A DNA stretch of 64,000 nt from Trinickia mobilis (GTDB lineage Bacteria; Pseudomonadota; Gammaproteobacteria; Burkholderiales; Burkholderiaceae), in the NCBI RefSeq assembly GCF_017315705.1, contig NZ_JAFLRF010000001.1, positions 216,479-280,478 on the forward strand. Reading direction: 5' to 3'. The notes under the pieces are model-generated. The model worked only from the letters and a program-made list of their open reading frames with translations. It was not told the DNA's origin and did not search any database. Positions 8,322 through 16,384 of the stretch are shown here, piece after piece. The first letter of the stretch is position 1. Every line of letters starts with the position of its first letter. Both the position numbers and the translations under genes were made by a program.

Positions 8322-9989
8322 TTAGTCGCCGCTGCCGCCATGCTCGCCGCGCAGGTGGCGCGCGGCGCGCTGCGACGCGACGACGATCAGCTTCATCGTT
8401 GCCCGCGTCGCGCCGACGAAGAGCTTGCGCGCGCCGCGTTCGTCGAATGTCTCGAAGTCGACCTCGGTCAGAATCACGCACGGCGCCGATTGCCCCTTGA
8501 AGCGATAGATCGATTCGAGCAGCACGTCGCCTTCGCGGTACTCGGGATTGCCGAACAGATCGTATTTGCCGGTGAAGCAGCGCAGCCGGTGCGGGCCGAG
8601 ATGATCGAGCGCGGTCAGCGCGGAGCCTTCGCGTCCGCGAAACGAGAGCACCGCGATGTCCTGTTTTCTGAAGCCGAGCGACAGCGCCTGCGTGATCGCG
8701 CGCTTGGTCGCTTCGATGCTGCCGTCGGCGCTCGCGGCGTCGTAGGTCGAAACGGCGATGTCGGAACCGTCGAACGGGCTGCCCGATACCAGGCTCGCCG
8801 CGAGCGGCACCGGCGCGCCGACGATGTCGCGCACGTAGTCGAGGATGTCGCGCGGGCTGCGGTAGTTCGTCGTTTCCTTGAGCACCGTCCAGCCCGGCAA
8901 TGCAACCGGCTCGCGCATATAGAGGTTCTGCAGCGGGTCTTCGAGCCACCACCATGCGCCCTCGGGCGCGACGAGCCGCGCAAGCGCAGCAACCCACGGC
9001 TGCTGGAAATCCTGCCCCTCGTCGACGATCAGGACGTCGAATTGCCAGCGCGAATCGATCGGCGCGCCGGCGAAGCTCGACTCCAGCCGGCCGAAGATAT
9101 CGGGCGCCTGGAAGTCAGGCACCCTGCCCGCGTCGCGCGCGATCCAATCGCAGAGTTGGTGGTAGTTCGCGACTTTCGCCTCGGGCGGCGCCACGCGCGC
9201 GATGTGATCGGCGAGCGGCCGGTTGAAGCACACGTAAAGCGGCCGCTTGCCGTTCGCGACCGCATCCTTCATGACCTGCACCGCGAGCTGTGTCTTGCCG
9301 GAGCCTGCCGTGCCGATCACGCGCAATCGGAACGGCGCGAACTCGAGCCGGCGCGCCCAAGCGGCAAGGCCGCCCGCGAGACGCGTGACGAGCGTGCCCG
9401 CTTGGCCGACGAGCGCGCTCGCGTCGGGGGTGAGCGCCAGTTCATCGGCGAGAAAGTGGTGGATCTTCGGCGCGCACGCAAGGCGCGGCTCGTCTGCGGG
9501 AAGCGCTTTGAGGATGATCGAAGCCAGCCGGTCCTTGCGCGTCGCATCGACGATACGATCCGGGTTCACGCCCGCAATCGCCGCGTTCTTCACGACGTAA
9601 TCAGGGCAATACAGCAGCTCTTCGATGCAGTAAGTGCCCGCGCCGAACGCCGCGGTGAAGCGTCGATGCATCCCTTCGATCGTGCGCGCCAACTGAATCG
9701 ACACGTTGCGCTCGGTCTGCAGATAGACCTTGACGAGGCCCTTGGGCGTTTCGCGCAGAAATCCGGCCTTTTGCTCGACGATCATCACGCGGCCCGCCGG
9801 ACTCACGATCGCGAAGTCCGCTTCGCCGAACACCGAGAAGCTCTGGTTCAAGCGCGTCCAGTGCACGCCGTGATAGACGGTGTAACCGTCGGGCAGCGCG
9901 CCTTCCAGAAGCGCAAGCATCTCGCGTTCGCGCTCGGCGGCGCCGACGGCGGCTAAATGCTTCCAGTCGTCAGGGACGGTGCGGGCCAT
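8322..9989 (-). CDS. NERD-domain/UvrD-like superfamily 1 helicase
   Basis: The protein has 555 residues with an excellent Shine-Dalgarno (AGGAGG) before ATG 9989. The N-terminal 40-110 region, with GEADFAIVSPAGRVMIVEQK, matches the NERD nuclease-related domain (conserved E-x-K at 72-74). It is followed by an SF1 helicase core: Walker A GTAGSGKT (226-233), Walker B VDEGQDF (322-328), motif-V-like SIYRFKGQSAPCVIL and motif VI FVGATRA. Such fusions are proposed to act in DNA processing, repair or defence. It converges on the PRTase-HAD gene with a 105-base gap. No methylase or other defence genes are adjacent. Confidence 0.85.
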   Translation of the reverse strand: MARTVPDDWKHLAAVGAAEREREMLALLEGALPDGYTVYHGVHWTRLNQSFSVFGEADFAIVSPAGRVMIVEQKAGFLRETPKGLVKVYLQTERNVSIQLARTIEGMHRRFTAAFGAGTYCIEELLYCPDYVVKNAAIAGVNPDRIVDATRKDRLASIILKALPADEPRLACAPKIHHFLADELALTPDASALVGQAGTLVTRLAGGLAAWARRLEFAPFRLRVIGTAGSGKTQLAVQVMKDAVANGKRPLYVCFNRPLADHIARVAPPEAKVANYHQLCDWIARDAGRVPDFQAPDIFGRLESSFAGAPIDSRWQFDVLIVDEGQDFQQPWVAALARLVAPEGAWWWLEDPLQNLYMREPVALPGWTVLKETTNYRSPRDILDYVRDIVGAPVPLAASLVSGSPFDGSDIAVSTYDAASADGSIEATKRAITQALSLGFRKQDIAVLSFRGREGSALTALDHLGPHRLRCFTGKYDLFGNPEYREGDVLLESIYRFKGQSAPCVILTEVDFETFDERGARKLFVGATRATMKLIVVASQRAARHLRGEHGGSGD

Positions 9990-10147
9990 TGAGGTGCCTC
10001 CTGGCAGGGCCTTCGAAGATCGCCGTATTGTACAAATTCGCCGAGTCGAGCCGCCCGCTGCCGCCCCGATCGCCCGCCCCGCGCGGTAGGCGAGCCGTCA
10101 GGCTGATCGTGTATCGTAGCGGCATCGCTTATTGGAGGAATGACTCA

Positions 10148-10774
10148 ATGATGAAAATCTGGGGACGCGCCAACTCGGCCAACGTGCAAAAGGTGCTCTG
10201 GTGCTGCGACGAACTGAGCCTGCCTTACGAGCGCATCGATGCCGGGCTGCAGTTCGGCCGCGTTCGCGATCCCGACTATCTCGATCTCAATCCGAACGGC
10301 GAGGTCCCGACGCTCGTAGACGGCACCTTCGTGCTGTGGGAGTCGAACTCGATTCTGCGCTATCTCGTCATGCAGTACGGGCCGGCGAGCCAGCTCTATC
10401 CGAGCGATCCGAAGCTGCGCGCGGGCATCGACCGCTGGCTCGACTGGTCGATCTCCACGCTGCAGCCAGCGGAGCGCCCGGTGTTCATCAGCGCCGTGCG
10501 CACGCCCGCCGCCGAGCGCAACCTGGTGCAGTTCGAAGCCGACGTGAAGACCGTCGCCGCGCGCTGGAAGCTCCTGGACGATCATTTGAGCGGCCGCTTC
10601 TTTCTGGAAAGCGACAAGTTCACGATCGCCGATATCGGGCTCGGCGCTTATGCGAAACGCTGGTTTGGACTCGCGGGAGTGGAAAGGCCGCCGATGCCGA
10701 ATCTCGAGCGCTGGTATTCGCGGGTTGAACAACGCGCGCCGTTCAAGAAGCACGTCGATCTGCCGCTGACCTGA
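10148..10774 (+). CDS. Glutathione S-transferase family protein
   Basis: The protein is 208 residues from ATG 10148 (MMKIWGRANSANVQKVLWCC), with a GGAGG at 10134-10138. The N-terminal thioredoxin fold shows the catalytic-type Ser in ANSANVQK, the cis-Pro segment NGEVPTLVDG and the glutathione-contacting ESNSILRYL. The C-terminal helical domain ends with FTIADIGLGAYAKRWF. It is a cytoplasmic glutathione-conjugating or peroxidase-type enzyme of unknown substrate. A second, decayed glutathione transferase lies about 2 kb away at 12515-12690. Confidence 0.88.
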   Translation: MMKIWGRANSANVQKVLWCCDELSLPYERIDAGLQFGRVRDPDYLDLNPNGEVPTLVDGTFVLWESNSILRYLVMQYGPASQLYPSDPKLRAGIDRWLDWSISTLQPAERPVFISAVRTPAAERNLVQFEADVKTVAARWKLLDDHLSGRFFLESDKFTIADIGLGAYAKRWFGLAGVERPPMPNLERWYSRVEQRAPFKKHVDLPLT

Positions 10775-10805
10775 GACGGCTTTGGCTTTGGACCGCAGCG
10801 GCGCG

Positions 10806-12428
10806 TCAGCGGTCGTCCGAGCGCGTCTCCGGCCCGCTGCGCCGCTCGAGCGCGCGCTGCAAGAGCGCATCGATCAGCGCGAGCGGCACGGGCTTCGTCA
10901 GATGCGCGTCGAACCCGCCTTGCAGCGAGCGCTCCATGTCGCTTGCCTGGCCAAAGCCCGTCATCGCCGCGTAAAGCGCCTCGTTCGTGGACGGAATCGA
11001 CTTCAACTGGCGCAAAACGGTAAAGCCGTCCGCGCCCGGCATGGCGATGTCGATCAGTGCGACATCGACGCGCTCGGTGCTTGCGATCGCCAGCGCCTGC
11101 AAGCCGTTGTAGGCGACCCGCACGCGATGTCCCTTGAGGCTCATCAGCATCGCCATGCTGTCGGCCGAGTCGCGGTTGTCGTCGACGATCAGCACGTGCA
11201 GGGTGTCGTCGTCGTGCCCGGCCGTGTTGGGGTGCAGCGTCGCGGCGCCGCCGGCTTCCGATTCCACCGGCGACGAATCGAGCCGCGGCAGGTGCAACGT
11301 AAACGTGGCGCCGTGCCCGCGTCCGGCGCTCGCTACCGTCACCGCGCCGCCGTGCATTTCGGCGAGCCACCGGCACAGCGTCAAGCCCACGCCTAGGCCG
11401 CCCTCATTTCTTTCGAGGCGGCTGTCGGCCTGCACGAACAAGTCGAAGATCGATTCGAGCGCGTCGGGCTCGACGCCGCACCCGCGATCGGACACGCGCA
11501 GCGCCGCCATCGTCCCTTCGGCCTGCACCGACACGCCGATCCGCGAACTGGGCTCCGAGAATTTCGACGCGTTGCTCAGCAGGTTCTGCGTGATCTGGAC
11601 GAGGCGCGCCAAGTCGCCGTTCACCATGATGCGCGTCTTCGGATACGCGACGTCGATCGCCTGCTGCCGCATGTCGAGGTGCGGGCGCATCATTTCGATG
11701 CTGCGCGCCACGACGTCCTTGAGGTCGACCGGTTCGAGGCGCAGCACGATCTTGCCGGTGGTCACGCGACCGACATCGAGCAAGTCGTCGACAAGACGCG
11801 TGAGGTGGGTCACCTGCCGATCGATCATGTCGCGGCATTGTTTGACCGTCGGGCTGACGAACGGCTCGAGCATCATCACGCTCAACGCGTTGCGCACGGG
11901 CGCCAGCGGGTTGCGCAATTCGTGCGCCAGCGTGGAGAGAAACTCGTTCATGTGCTGGCTCGCCACCTCGAGCTCGCGCAGGCGCTTCCTTTCCGTCATA
12001 TCGCGCGTCACCTTTGCAAAGCCGGACAGCTCGCGCTTGCCGCCGCGCGTTTCGTACACGGCGGTAATGATCACGTTGGCCCAGAACATCGAGCCGTCCC
12101 TGCGCACGCGCCAGCCTTCGTCCTCGACGCGCCCGTCCCGGGCCGCCACGACGAGCTCCATCTCCGGCTTGCCCGCCGCGATGTCTTCGGGCGGATAGAA
12201 CACCGAAAAATGCTGGCCGATGATTTGCCGCGCCGAATAGCCCTTGATCTTCTGCGCCCCGGTATTCCAGCTCGTCACGCGGCCATCGCGATCGAGCATG
12301 AAGATCGCGTAGTCCTCGACCGCTTCGACAAGAATTCGGAAGCGCTCCTCGGGCAGTGAGACGAGCGGGCGCAACTCGCGCGCGGGGGCGGCGGGCGATG
12401 GCTCTGGGGCGGGAAGGTCCGATTGCAT
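10806..12428 (-). CDS. PAS-containing hybrid sensor histidine kinase/response regulator
   Basis: The protein has 540 residues. Residues 28-150 form a PAS-PAC sensor (EDYAIFMLDRDGRVTSWN). HisKA follows, with the phospho-acceptor His169 in STLAHELRNPLAPV. The ATPase domain has the N-box QITQNLLSNASKFS and G-boxes RVSDRGCGVE and GGLGVGLTLC. A C-terminal receiver domain has acidic residues in LIVDDNRDS, the acceptor Asp460 in ALIDIAMPG and Lys512 in HLTKP. No transmembrane helix is present, so it senses a cytoplasmic signal. No cognate DNA-binding regulator is adjacent, and the free receiver at 15568-15978 is the nearest possible partner. Confidence 0.92.
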   Translation of the reverse strand: MQSDLPAPEPSPAAPARELRPLVSLPEERFRILVEAVEDYAIFMLDRDGRVTSWNTGAQKIKGYSARQIIGQHFSVFYPPEDIAAGKPEMELVVAARDGRVEDEGWRVRRDGSMFWANVIITAVYETRGGKRELSGFAKVTRDMTERKRLRELEVASQHMNEFLSTLAHELRNPLAPVRNALSVMMLEPFVSPTVKQCRDMIDRQVTHLTRLVDDLLDVGRVTTGKIVLRLEPVDLKDVVARSIEMMRPHLDMRQQAIDVAYPKTRIMVNGDLARLVQITQNLLSNASKFSEPSSRIGVSVQAEGTMAALRVSDRGCGVEPDALESIFDLFVQADSRLERNEGGLGVGLTLCRWLAEMHGGAVTVASAGRGHGATFTLHLPRLDSSPVESEAGGAATLHPNTAGHDDDTLHVLIVDDNRDSADSMAMLMSLKGHRVRVAYNGLQALAIASTERVDVALIDIAMPGADGFTVLRQLKSIPSTNEALYAAMTGFGQASDMERSLQGGFDAHLTKPVPLALIDALLQRALERRSGPETRSDDR

Positions 12429-12514
12429 GGGCGTGGCGGGTTCGCTAAGGAATGCGGCCCAACCAGCCGCTCAACAAGGCCACAAGCAAGGCTTGTGCCG
12501 AAGTTCGTTATCTG

Positions 12515-12690
12515 GGACTGCCGAATGTCGGCGGTAGTGAACTCGTTGCCCGCAAACCAGCCGGTCGCGCGCAGTCGATCGGCGATATCGCCGAAGCGCA
12601 GATTCAATTGCAGATCGATGAAAGCGGCTTGCAACCGTTCCGCGATCCTGCGCGCGACCGGCTCGGCGAAGAACGGCACCTTCGACGCCG
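12515..12690 (-). pseudogene. Glutathione S-transferase remnant (C-terminal domain fragment)
   Basis: Translating the lower strand gives PFFAEPVARRIAERLQAAFI, a stretch LRFGDIADRLRATGWFAG and then NEFTTADIRQS. This is the familiar linker and C-terminal helical part of a glutathione S-transferase, ending at the conserved FTxADI capping motif. Reading frame and similarity stop abruptly on both sides and no thioredoxin-fold half is found nearby. It is a relic unrelated in position to the intact gene at 10148. Confidence 0.65.
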
Positions 12691-12956
12691 CAATGCACGG
12701 CAAGCATCGGTTGGCCTTTTTCTTGGGCGGGTTAGCGGTCCGCCGGCCTGCCGGCGCGCGAAAGAAATGTTGCAAACATGCAAAATTGACAACGAAATTG
12801 CAAAAAATCGTATTCACCAGACAAATTGGATCGTGCGGCGCAAAAGCTGCGCCGCACGTGCACGTGTGTCCGGAATGGTCGGATCGAGCGATTCGCCGCA
12901 ATGCGTCACGGCGGGGCGTCCGCGGCAGGCACGCCCGGCGCCGGTCGCCGGGAGAC

Positions 12957-13517
12957 TTACGCCGCAGCGCGCTTCGCGCGGCTTGCCGTTTTCGCGGCTT
13001 TTGCCGACTTGATTGCTTTGCCCGCCTTCGCCGCGGTCTTCTTGGCAGCGACGGCTTTCTTCGCGGCGGCCTTGCGCGCCACCGTCCGCTTAGCGCCACC
13101 GGCCTTTTTAGCGGCAGCCGTCTTTTTAGCGGCAGCCGGCTTCACGGCCGCAGCGCCCGCCGCCGGCTTGCCGATCAGGAAGACCGAGCGGTCTTTCGCG
13201 TCCTTGATCCATGCCGGCGGGCGCGCATGGCCGCTCCACGTCGCGCCGGTTTCGGGGTGCATGTACTTCGGCGGCAGCTTGCCTGTTGCCTTGAGGCCTT
13301 TGGTCTTGGCCGTCGCGCCCGCGTAGCCGGCCGCGCCCTTAGGCTTGGGACCACGCTTCTTCGGCATATGAGCGTCGAGGTCGGCGGTCGTCAAGCCGTG
13401 CTGTTCCAGCATTGCGCGGATTTCCCCGATCACGACCGTCGACCGTTTGGCGATCAAGTTTTCCGCTTGCGCCTGCAATTTCTCGATACGGCTTTGGATT
13501 TGCTTGAGCGTAGCCAT
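12957..13517 (-). CDS. H-NS-family nucleoid protein with Lys/Ala-rich tail
   Basis: The protein has 186 residues with an ideal AAGGAG before ATG 13517. The N-terminus (about 1-50) is a coiled-coil oligomerisation helix. Residues 85-104, YMHPETGATWSGHARPPAWI, contain the H-NS/BpH3-type AT-hook-like DNA-binding core. From residue 118 onward the chain is a low-complexity tail rich in AAKK, AKKA and KTA units, resembling histone H1 or AlgP tails. It is a predicted xenogeneic silencer and nucleoid organiser. The tail would bind DNA non-specifically and is prone to length change. Its upstream neighbours are silenced-type decayed foreign or obsolete genes. Confidence 0.9.
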   Translation of the reverse strand: MATLKQIQSRIEKLQAQAENLIAKRSTVVIGEIRAMLEQHGLTTADLDAHMPKKRGPKPKGAAGYAGATAKTKGLKATGKLPPKYMHPETGATWSGHARPPAWIKDAKDRSVFLIGKPAAGAAAVKPAAAKKTAAAKKAGGAKRTVARKAAAKKAVAAKKTAAKAGKAIKSAKAAKTASRAKRAAA

Positions 13518-13603
13518 CTTTTCTCCTTAAGAATGAATTGCGTGACTATGCCATGGGTCGCTTGGGTTGACTAACGCTATCTGGCCTTCCTTAGCAAAGA
13601 ATA

Positions 13604-13628
13604 ATAAAAAAGCGCCCTTAGGGGCGCT
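13604..13628 (-). terminator. Rho-independent terminator
   Basis: A perfect 7-bp stem, AGCGCCC/GGGCGCT (13611-13617 and 13622-13628), with a 4-base loop is followed on the lower strand by TTTTTTATTATT. It lies 65 bases beyond the stop codon of the rhaS-like remnant. It is therefore the surviving terminator of that former operon and also insulates the H-NS gene. Confidence 0.85.
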
Positions 13629-13693
13629 AAAAAACAACACATTTTGTTTAGAAGTGTTTGCTGCGGCACAGCCGGAACGCGTGTTAGCGCGTG

Positions 13694-14209
13694 TTAGAAA
13701 TTGAAATTATCGATGTTGCTCGCGTCGAAGGTGGTCGGCGGCCCGAGAATGATTTCGCCGTCCTTGCCGACAGTCCGCTTGCCGAGCTTGCCGGCGTCGA
13801 ACGATTCGCCTTCCTTGCCGGTGATCGTGCCCGACGCCAGGCTAGCCGCGGCATAAGCGGCCAGATAGCCCAATTGACCCGGGTCCCACAATTGAAACGC
13901 TTTGACGATGCCGTTTTTGATGAAGGCGCGCATCTGGTTCGGTGTGCCAAGACCCGTCAGCATGACCTGACCTTTCTTAGGCGAGGTCGACAAATAGCGC
14001 GCCGCCGCGGCAATGCCCACTGAAGTCGGCGCCACGATGCGCTTCAAATTCGGATACTCCTGATGCAGGCCTTGCGTTTCGACGAATGACTTCTGGTCGT
14101 CATCGTTGCCGTAAGCGATCTTAATGAGCTTCATCTTCGCGTATTCGGGTTTTTTCAATTCCTCCTGCATCCACTTGAAATAGGCGCCCGGAACCCGCCA
14201 TTCGGAGCC
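13694..14209 (-). pseudogene. rhaS: Truncated rhamnose ABC transporter substrate-binding protein (C-terminal half)
   Basis: An open lower-strand frame encodes about 170 residues including QKSFVETQGLHQEYPNLKRI, APTSVGIAAAARYLSTSP, GLGTPNQMRAFIKNG, VKAFQLWDPGQLGYLAAYAA and ILGPPTTFDASNIDNF. This is the C-terminal half of RhaS/LsrB-type sugar-binding proteins, normally about 330 residues with a signal peptide. The N-terminal half and the export signal are missing. Similarity begins around 14209, directly downstream of the permease relic. Non-functional as a transporter component. Confidence 0.8.
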
Positions 14210-14235
14210 GCAAGCGGTTGTTGGTGTTGTGCGGT

Positions 14236-14561
14236 TTATCGCGAAGCCGCCGCGCGCATGAGCGAACGGCGTTCGCGCATGCTGCGCCAGCGCGCAATCA
14301 GATACGGAACCAGCATTGAGGACAGCAACAGCGCGCCAGTGACGATCGTCAACGTTTCGCTCGATACGTCGTTGAGCGTCGGCGCATTGCGCAGCACGCC
14401 GATGACGACGGGCGAGAGCAGCACGCCGACCATCGACCCGCGCCCGCCGAAAATGCTCACGCCGCCGAACAGCACGGCCGCGATCACCGACAGTTCGAAG
14501 CCCTCACCGTTGTCGCCGCGCGCACTCGTAAAACGCAGCGTATAGACGATGCCCGCTAGCG
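14236..14561 (-). pseudogene. Truncated rhamnose ABC transporter permease (C-terminal part)
   Basis: The lower-strand sequence LAGIVYTLRFTSARGDNGEG, then ELSVIAAVLFGGVSIFGGRG, NDVSSETLTIVTGALLL and VPYLIARWRSMRER is the C-terminal third of a RhaP/RhaQ-type (BPD_transp_2) sugar permease. The frame fuses upstream at about 14561 to an unrelated hydrolase fragment, so most membrane helices are lost. It lies 26 bases upstream of the rhaS relic, in normal operon order. Not functional. Confidence 0.8.
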
Positions 14562-14752
14562 CGTCTCGCCGACCGGGTTCGCCGGATCGTAGTTCGCTTC
14601 GACGTGGACCACCTTCAGCAATTCGATGCCGGCGGCATCGTCGATCAGGTCGGCCGGCAGATAGTGGTGTTTCAAATCGCGCGCATCGCCGACAAACGAT
14701 CTGCCCGGATTCGCGAGCCACGGATAGTGCCTATCGAGATCGGCGAAAGTCT
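14562..14752 (-). pseudogene. Amidohydrolase/sugar lactonase fragment
   Basis: The lower strand encodes DLDRHYPWLANPGRSFVGDA, followed by DLKHHYLPADLIDDAAGIEL and LKVVHVEANYDPANPVGETR. This resembles the N-terminal portion of an amidohydrolase-2 family lactonase of the type found in rhamnose or fucose oxidation operons. It joins the permease fragment without a stop, at a deletion junction near 14561. The metal-binding N-terminal HxH and all later ligands are absent. It is a relic. Confidence 0.6.
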
Positions 14753-14753
14753 T

Positions 14754-14838
14754 GAAGGGTTCGGGCTGCTGGTGCGCAAGGAAGAGCCGCTGTCGGAGCC
14801 GGCGCTTAGGTTCGTGGAATTGCTAAGGATGTATTCGG
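14754..14838 (+). pseudogene. Possible LysR regulator C-terminal fragment
   Basis: The upper-strand reading EGFGLLVRKEEPLSEPALRF followed by VELLRMYS resembles the last helix of LysR effector domains (ending like EPLSPAAQRFVELLR). It is only about 28 residues long and flanked by unrelated remnants. The assignment rests on a short motif and could be coincidental. Confidence 0.35.
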
Positions 14839-14901
14839 GGGGCGGCGTTCCGGGACTTCATCACACTAAGCGCCTGATTGGAATACGTCGGTACCCAAAT
14901 A

Positions 14902-15168
14902 ATGAAACGCTTATCCTTGATTGTTTTCCTTATTGCTATTGGTGGCTGCTCAAAATACAACAACGAGAAATGGGTCGCTCTACAGGATATGCAGGCATTT
15001 GCCGAGCCGAATGACGATCGCGCAAAGCCGATTTTTCTGGTCAAGCAAGGGGAAACATGCGCGCCCTTAGAGGATAGCGTGGCAAGAATTTACGCCTACA
15101 CTAAGATGCGATGCGCCTCCGGCACTGGTTGGGTGCTGGATGATTTCTTTCAGAAATCGTCCAAATAG
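14902..15168 (+). CDS. Small predicted lipoprotein
   Basis: The protein is 88 residues from ATG 14902. MKRLSLIVFLIAIGGCSKYN is a textbook signal peptide with lipobox IGGC, so the mature protein would be lipidated at the Cys. The remainder, with KPIFLVKQGETCAPLEDSVA and a second Cys in KMRCASGTGWVLDDFF, reads like a short SH3-like beta-barrel whose two Cys may pair. Base composition is clearly lower in GC than the surroundings and it sits amid decayed operon fragments, suggesting acquisition. No family was recognised. An upstream in-frame ATG at 14878 is less likely because it would disrupt the signal peptide. Confidence 0.65.
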   Translation: MKRLSLIVFLIAIGGCSKYNNEKWVALQDMQAFAEPNDDRAKPIFLVKQGETCAPLEDSVARIYAYTKMRCASGTGWVLDDFFQKSSK

Positions 15169-15174
15169 TGCGAA

Positions 15175-15350
15175 TGCCATGCCCGCGTTGCTCGCGAGCA
15201 CGTCGAGGCGCCCGAACGTGTCGACGGCTGCTTTCACCAGCGCCGGTCCGGTCTCCCGCTCGGCGACGTTGCCCTCGACCGCAATCGCGCGCCGCCCCAG
15301 CGACGCAATATTGTCGAGCGCCTCGCGAGTGGTCGTCGATCCGTTGCCGC
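15175..15350 (-). pseudogene. Short-chain dehydrogenase fragment (L-rhamnose 1-dehydrogenase-like)
   Basis: The lower strand encodes EALDNIASLGRRAIAVEGNV, AERETGPALVKAAVDTFG and RLDVLASNAGMAF. This is the central Rossmann segment of an SDR enzyme including the NAG motif, most like sugar (rhamnose) dehydrogenases. The glycine-rich N-terminus and the YxxxK catalytic region are missing. Together with the rhaS, permease and lactonase relics it points to a former non-phosphorylated rhamnose pathway. Confidence 0.65.
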
Positions 15351-15365
15351 GGGAATATTGGCAAC

Positions 15366-15400
15366 TTGTCCACAGATTGTGTTGGCAAACTTGTGGACAA
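15366..15400. repeat. Inverted pair of DnaA-box-like 9-mers
   Basis: TTGTCCACA (15366-15374) and its exact complement TGTGGACAA (15392-15400) face each other across 17 bases. Each differs by one base from the canonical DnaA box TTATCCACA. The two are also embedded in a partly repeated context (GGCAACTTGTCCACA and GGCAAACTTGTGGACA). Function is unknown: it could be a protein-binding palindrome, or a scar of a replicon or mobile element. Confidence 0.5.
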
Positions 15401-15493
15401 CCTGCGGGCATGACGCATAAGCGCCTGACGCTAAAGGGAAAACGTCGACGCTCGCCGAAGACGGCAGCCGTGCTTTGGAAAAAGCGTGTACGC

Positions 15494-15516
15494 CGCGTCT
15501 TGTTCGACAAGACGCG
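15494..15516 (-). terminator. Strong hairpin downstream of the receiver gene
   Basis: CGCGTCTTGT (15494-15503) and ACAAGACGCG (15507-15516) form a perfect 10-bp stem with a 3-base loop, about 50 bases past the stop of the response regulator. A T-run occurs about 12 bases later on the lower strand. Likely a terminator or mRNA 3'-end stabiliser. Confidence 0.5.
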
Positions 15517-15567
15517 CCTTGCGGCGGCGGTCGGAGAAAACCGCGTCGCCGCGTACTGCAAGCGGCG

Positions 15568-15978
15568 TCAACTCGCCGCGCGAGCCCCAATCGCGTCGTG
15601 CAGCAGCGAAACCAGCACTTCCGGCTGCGCGGGTTTCGTCATGAAGTGCTGAAACCCTTCGCCGATGCTGCGAAGCCAGTAGGCCTCGTCAGTGTGACCG
15701 GTGATCGCCACCGCCACGCACGGGCTGCGATTGGTGCAAATCTCGTAGTCGCGTAACCGCTGAATCAAGTAGAAACCGTCCATCGCCGGCAGATCGAGAT
15801 CGCAGACGACGGCATCGGGCAGCACTCGCATCGCCGCTTCCACGCCTTCCTCCGCATCCGCCACTGCCACGACTTGCGCTCCTTCCGACTCCAGCAACAT
15901 CACGAGCGAATCCCGGTTCTGCGGATCGTCTTCTACGAGGACGATCGTCGCCCGGTCAAGTCTCAATGCTCCGTTCAT
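15568..15978 (-). CDS. Stand-alone CheY-like response regulator receiver protein
   Basis: The protein has 136 residues made of a single receiver domain. Acidic pocket residues are in IVLVEDDPQNRDS, the phospho-acceptor Asp60 is in AVVCDLDLPAMDG, Thr lies in VAITGHTDEA and the conserved Lys in HFMTKPAQ. There is no output domain, so it must act by protein contact or as a phosphorelay intermediate. The nearest kinase is the hybrid sensor at 10806-12428, but nothing in the sequence proves pairing. It is transcribed alone. Confidence 0.88.
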   Translation of the reverse strand: MNGALRLDRATIVLVEDDPQNRDSLVMLLESEGAQVVAVADAEEGVEAAMRVLPDAVVCDLDLPAMDGFYLIQRLRDYEICTNRSPCVAVAITGHTDEAYWLRSIGEGFQHFMTKPAQPEVLVSLLHDAIGARAAS

Positions 15979-16384
15979 ACGTTTTTTTCGCTACCAGTAC
16001 GGTGCGAAACGCCGCGAAAAAACGCTGCGCTTCGCCAATCAAACTGCCCTTGGCACGCCGCCGCTTGCAACCGCCAGCGGCTTGGCGGCCGCGTGCTGAA
16101 GACTCCGACCCGAACCCGTGCCGCGAGTTGCAACGCGATTGGCAGGACAGACAGCGCGTCTCATTCGGCGCAATGTCCGTCCGCGCGACGCTGCTTTGCA
16201 ATGCAATCTGCAGCATGTGTTTACATGTCGAGCAGTACGCTAGCACGCGACGAAGAAACGCCCATGAAAGACGGCCCGTATATGGTGGTTTCCAAGCCGT
16301 TTTCAAGCCGTCCAGCAAGCGGGAGGCGCGGCGTCCGTCACTCCCCGACGCAAAACTTGCGCCTGGTCGTGCCCGTGCGTAGCG
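15979..16384. other. Gene-free interval
   Basis: About 400 bases between the receiver gene and the TetR gene. A lower-strand frame (15956-16318) with four Cys was considered but it overlaps the receiver gene and has no family features. No clear promoter or hairpin was identified. Confidence 0.4.

Noticed and set aside
15956-16318. Cys-containing 120-residue lower-strand frame upstream of the receiver gene
   Set aside because: Overlaps the receiver start, no family similarity, no ribosome site.
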